This document shows, piece after piece, positions 6,106-7,131 of a stretch of 7,131 nt of DNA (position 1 is its first letter; each line of letters begins with the position of its first letter). Source of the DNA: Thermodesulfobacteriota bacterium. Lineage in GTDB: Bacteria; Desulfobacterota; Thermodesulfobacteria; Thermodesulfobacteriales; Thermodesulfobacteriaceae. The notes under the pieces are model-generated. The model made no database searches. It was given only the letters and a program-made list of their open reading frames with translations, and had not been told where the DNA came from. The translations under genes were made by a program, and so were the position numbers. The stretch lies in contig QNAZ01000042.1 in the NCBI GenBank assembly GCA_003641645.1, positions 1-7,131 of the forward strand. The letters run 5' to 3'.

Positions 6106-7065
6106 TTAATTAATCCTTCTTATTTTTGCTACAAAAAATCCTACTGCTTGAACTTCATGAGTATAATAACGTTTAGTTAATTTTAAAGATGGATGATAAG
6201 GTTTACCTTCCCATTCAATCAAACCGGGATGAAAGGGTAGGGGAGATTCCCAGTCAATTATTTCTGCTTGTCTTTTTCTTAGCAAATAATCAACTACTTC
6301 CTCATTTTCTTTAGGATTAATAGTGCAGGTGCTATAAACTATTATTCCTCCTGGTTCAACCAAATCAAAAGCTCTAACAAGTAATCCCTTTTGAATAGAA
6401 GGTAAATTAGCTCTACCACTTCCTTTTTGATAAAGAATTTCTCCTTCTAATCCTACTCTATATCTTCCTTCTCCTGTGCAAGGAGCATCTACTAAAATCT
6501 TATTAAAAGGAATTCCAAAAGGAAATTGTTCACCTCTATATCTTGTAGTAATTACACATGTTATACCAAGTCTTTTAATATTAGAAACCAGTGCTGTTAA
6601 TCTATCAAGTCTCTTATCATTTGAAACAATTATTGCTTTATCATGAGTTACCATAGCTATAAGACCTGTATTTCCTCCTGGTGCTGCACACATATCTAAA
6701 ATCAATTCTCCAGGTTTAGGATCAAGAGCAATTACAGGAAGACTGCTTGAAAGAGTCATAGAATGAATAAGTCCAAGACTATACTCCTCTAAATTTCCTA
6801 AGGATATTTCTTCATTATTTATTACTTTATAAAAATAGGAAATTTCTTTAACCTCTTCAAAAATAACTCCTTTTTCTTTAAGAATATTTAACAAATGTTT
6901 TTGCTCATCTTTATTTGATACCTTTAAAGTATTTATTCTAAAATATTGAGGCATAGGGGTTTTTAAATAGGAAAGAAATTTTTTATAATCAGGGATTAGA
7001 TTTTCATATTTACTGAAATAATCTTCATAATGAAAAAAGGAAGATTTATTATTCTTTTTTTTCAT
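6106..7065 (-). CDS. NOL1/NOP2/Sun-family RNA (cytosine-C5)-methyltransferase
   Basis: An S-adenosylmethionine-dependent enzyme forming 5-methylcytosine in rRNA or tRNA. The short N-terminal region contains PQYFRINTLK at 39-48, the family's N-terminal signature. The Rossmann domain carries motif I LDMCAAPGGNT at 123-133, an acidic SAM-ribose position at D150, motif IV VDAPCTGEGRYR at 192-203 with C196, and motif VI YSTCTINPKENE at 244-255 with C247. Two-cysteine chemistry is established for this family: the motif VI cysteine is the nucleophile and the motif IV cysteine helps product release. GFFVAKIRR at 309-317 is the typical C-terminal strand. At 319 residues it lacks the NusB-like N-terminal domain of RsmB and the long C-terminal extension of RsmF, resembling short archaeal and thermophile forms, so its RNA target cannot be named. 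Motif I has Asn where Lys is usual. The ATG is the first start after an in-frame stop; it has no Shine-Dalgarno, and coupling to an upstream gene through ATGA is possible. Confidence 0.93.
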   Translation of the reverse strand: MKKKNNKSSFFHYEDYFSKYENLIPDYKKFLSYLKTPMPQYFRINTLKVSNKDEQKHLLNILKEKGVIFEEVKEISYFYKVINNEEISLGNLEEYSLGLIHSMTLSSSLPVIALDPKPGELILDMCAAPGGNTGLIAMVTHDKAIIVSNDKRLDRLTALVSNIKRLGITCVITTRYRGEQFPFGIPFNKILVDAPCTGEGRYRVGLEGEILYQKGSGRANLPSIQKGLLVRAFDLVEPGGIIVYSTCTINPKENEEVVDYLLRKRQAEIIDWESPLPFHPGLIEWEGKPYHPSLKLTKRYYTHEVQAVGFFVAKIRRIN

Positions 7066-7131
7066 TGAATAAAATTGTTTGAAGTTTGAGCTTTAGCATA
7101 ATAAAGATTACTTTTTAAAATTACTTTTAAC
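7062..7131 (-). CDS. Possible C-terminal tail of an unidentified upstream gene
   Basis: One minus-strand frame is open from the right edge (first full codon 7130-7128) for 22 codons and stops with TGA at 7064-7062, overlapping the methyltransferase start as ATGA. The residues end in AKAQTSNNFIQ; I do not recognise them. The other two frames hit stops at once. A four-base ATGA overlap is a common sign of a coupled upstream gene and would explain why the methyltransferase lacks a Shine-Dalgarno. A 22-codon open frame can easily arise by chance, so this is tentative. Confidence 0.35.
   Translation of the reverse strand, partial: LKVILKSNLYYAKAQTSNNFIQ

Noticed and set aside
6106..7065. Naming the methyltransferase rsmB or rsmF
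   Set aside because: The NusB-like N-terminal domain of RsmB and the C-terminal extension of RsmF are both absent at 319 residues, so the target nucleotide cannot be assigned.
7066..7131. Promoter directly upstream of the methyltransferase
   Set aside because: A TATTAT occurs, but no -35-like hexamer lies at suitable spacing and the stretch is generally A/T-rich; the ATGA overlap fits read-through from an upstream gene better.

Overview
The window is a compact, AT-rich (roughly 30% G+C by eye) bacterial segment in which every supportable gene lies on the minus strand, so the reading order runs from the right edge to the left edge. The proteins are rich in Lys, Glu and Ile. A biotin carboxylase next to a fused AccA/AccD carboxyltransferase, in a low-GC genome with thermophile-like composition, would fit a Thermodesulfobacteria- or deltaproteobacteria-like sulfate reducer. 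That placement is an inference from recalled gene arrangement, not a demonstrated one.

Layout, right to left: (1) 7131-7062, a possible tail of an unidentified upstream gene that overlaps the next start by ATGA. (2) 7065-6106, a NOL1/NOP2/Sun-family RNA cytosine-C5 methyltransferase. (3) 6105-6035, a 71-base gap with a perfect TATAAT -10 box and a strong purine-rich ribosome binding site. (4) 6034-4742, purA, adenylosuccinate synthetase, with all key residues in almost exact E. coli numbering. (5) 4726-3335, a divergent biotin carboxylase (accC). (6) 3329-1116, a 737-residue fusion of an AccA-like and an AccD-like carboxyltransferase half. (7) 1103-441, a 220-residue protein with two biotinyl/lipoyl-like hammerhead modules, the probable biotin carboxyl carrier. 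(8) 438-1, the N-terminal 146 residues of a biotin-protein ligase catalytic domain, running off the left edge.

Genes 4 to 8 are separated by 15, 5, 12 and 2 bases and probably form one transcription unit starting at the 6066-6092 promoter. Four of the five supply a complete acetyl-CoA carboxylase plus the enzyme that would biotinylate it: the ligase loads biotin on the carrier, the biotin carboxylase carboxylates it with ATP and bicarbonate, and the fused carboxyltransferase moves the carboxyl group to acetyl-CoA to give malonyl-CoA for fatty acid synthesis. purA, the first gene, makes adenylosuccinate on the way to AMP; I see no direct biochemical link to the other four.

The most interesting aspect is that the ACC components all depart from textbook signatures together: the biotin carboxylase lacks the HPVTE segment after NTRIQVE, the carrier has AFMKR in place of EAMKM and a second module without an acceptor lysine, the carboxyltransferase is fused in alpha-beta order with a long linker and a shifted zinc-ribbon cysteine, and the ligase has a degenerate GRGRRGR biotin/AMP loop. 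This looks like a co-diverged ACC lineage rather than a new reaction. There is no stretch over 300 bases without a gene, and I found no RNA gene, insertion sequence, CRISPR array or clear intrinsic terminator.
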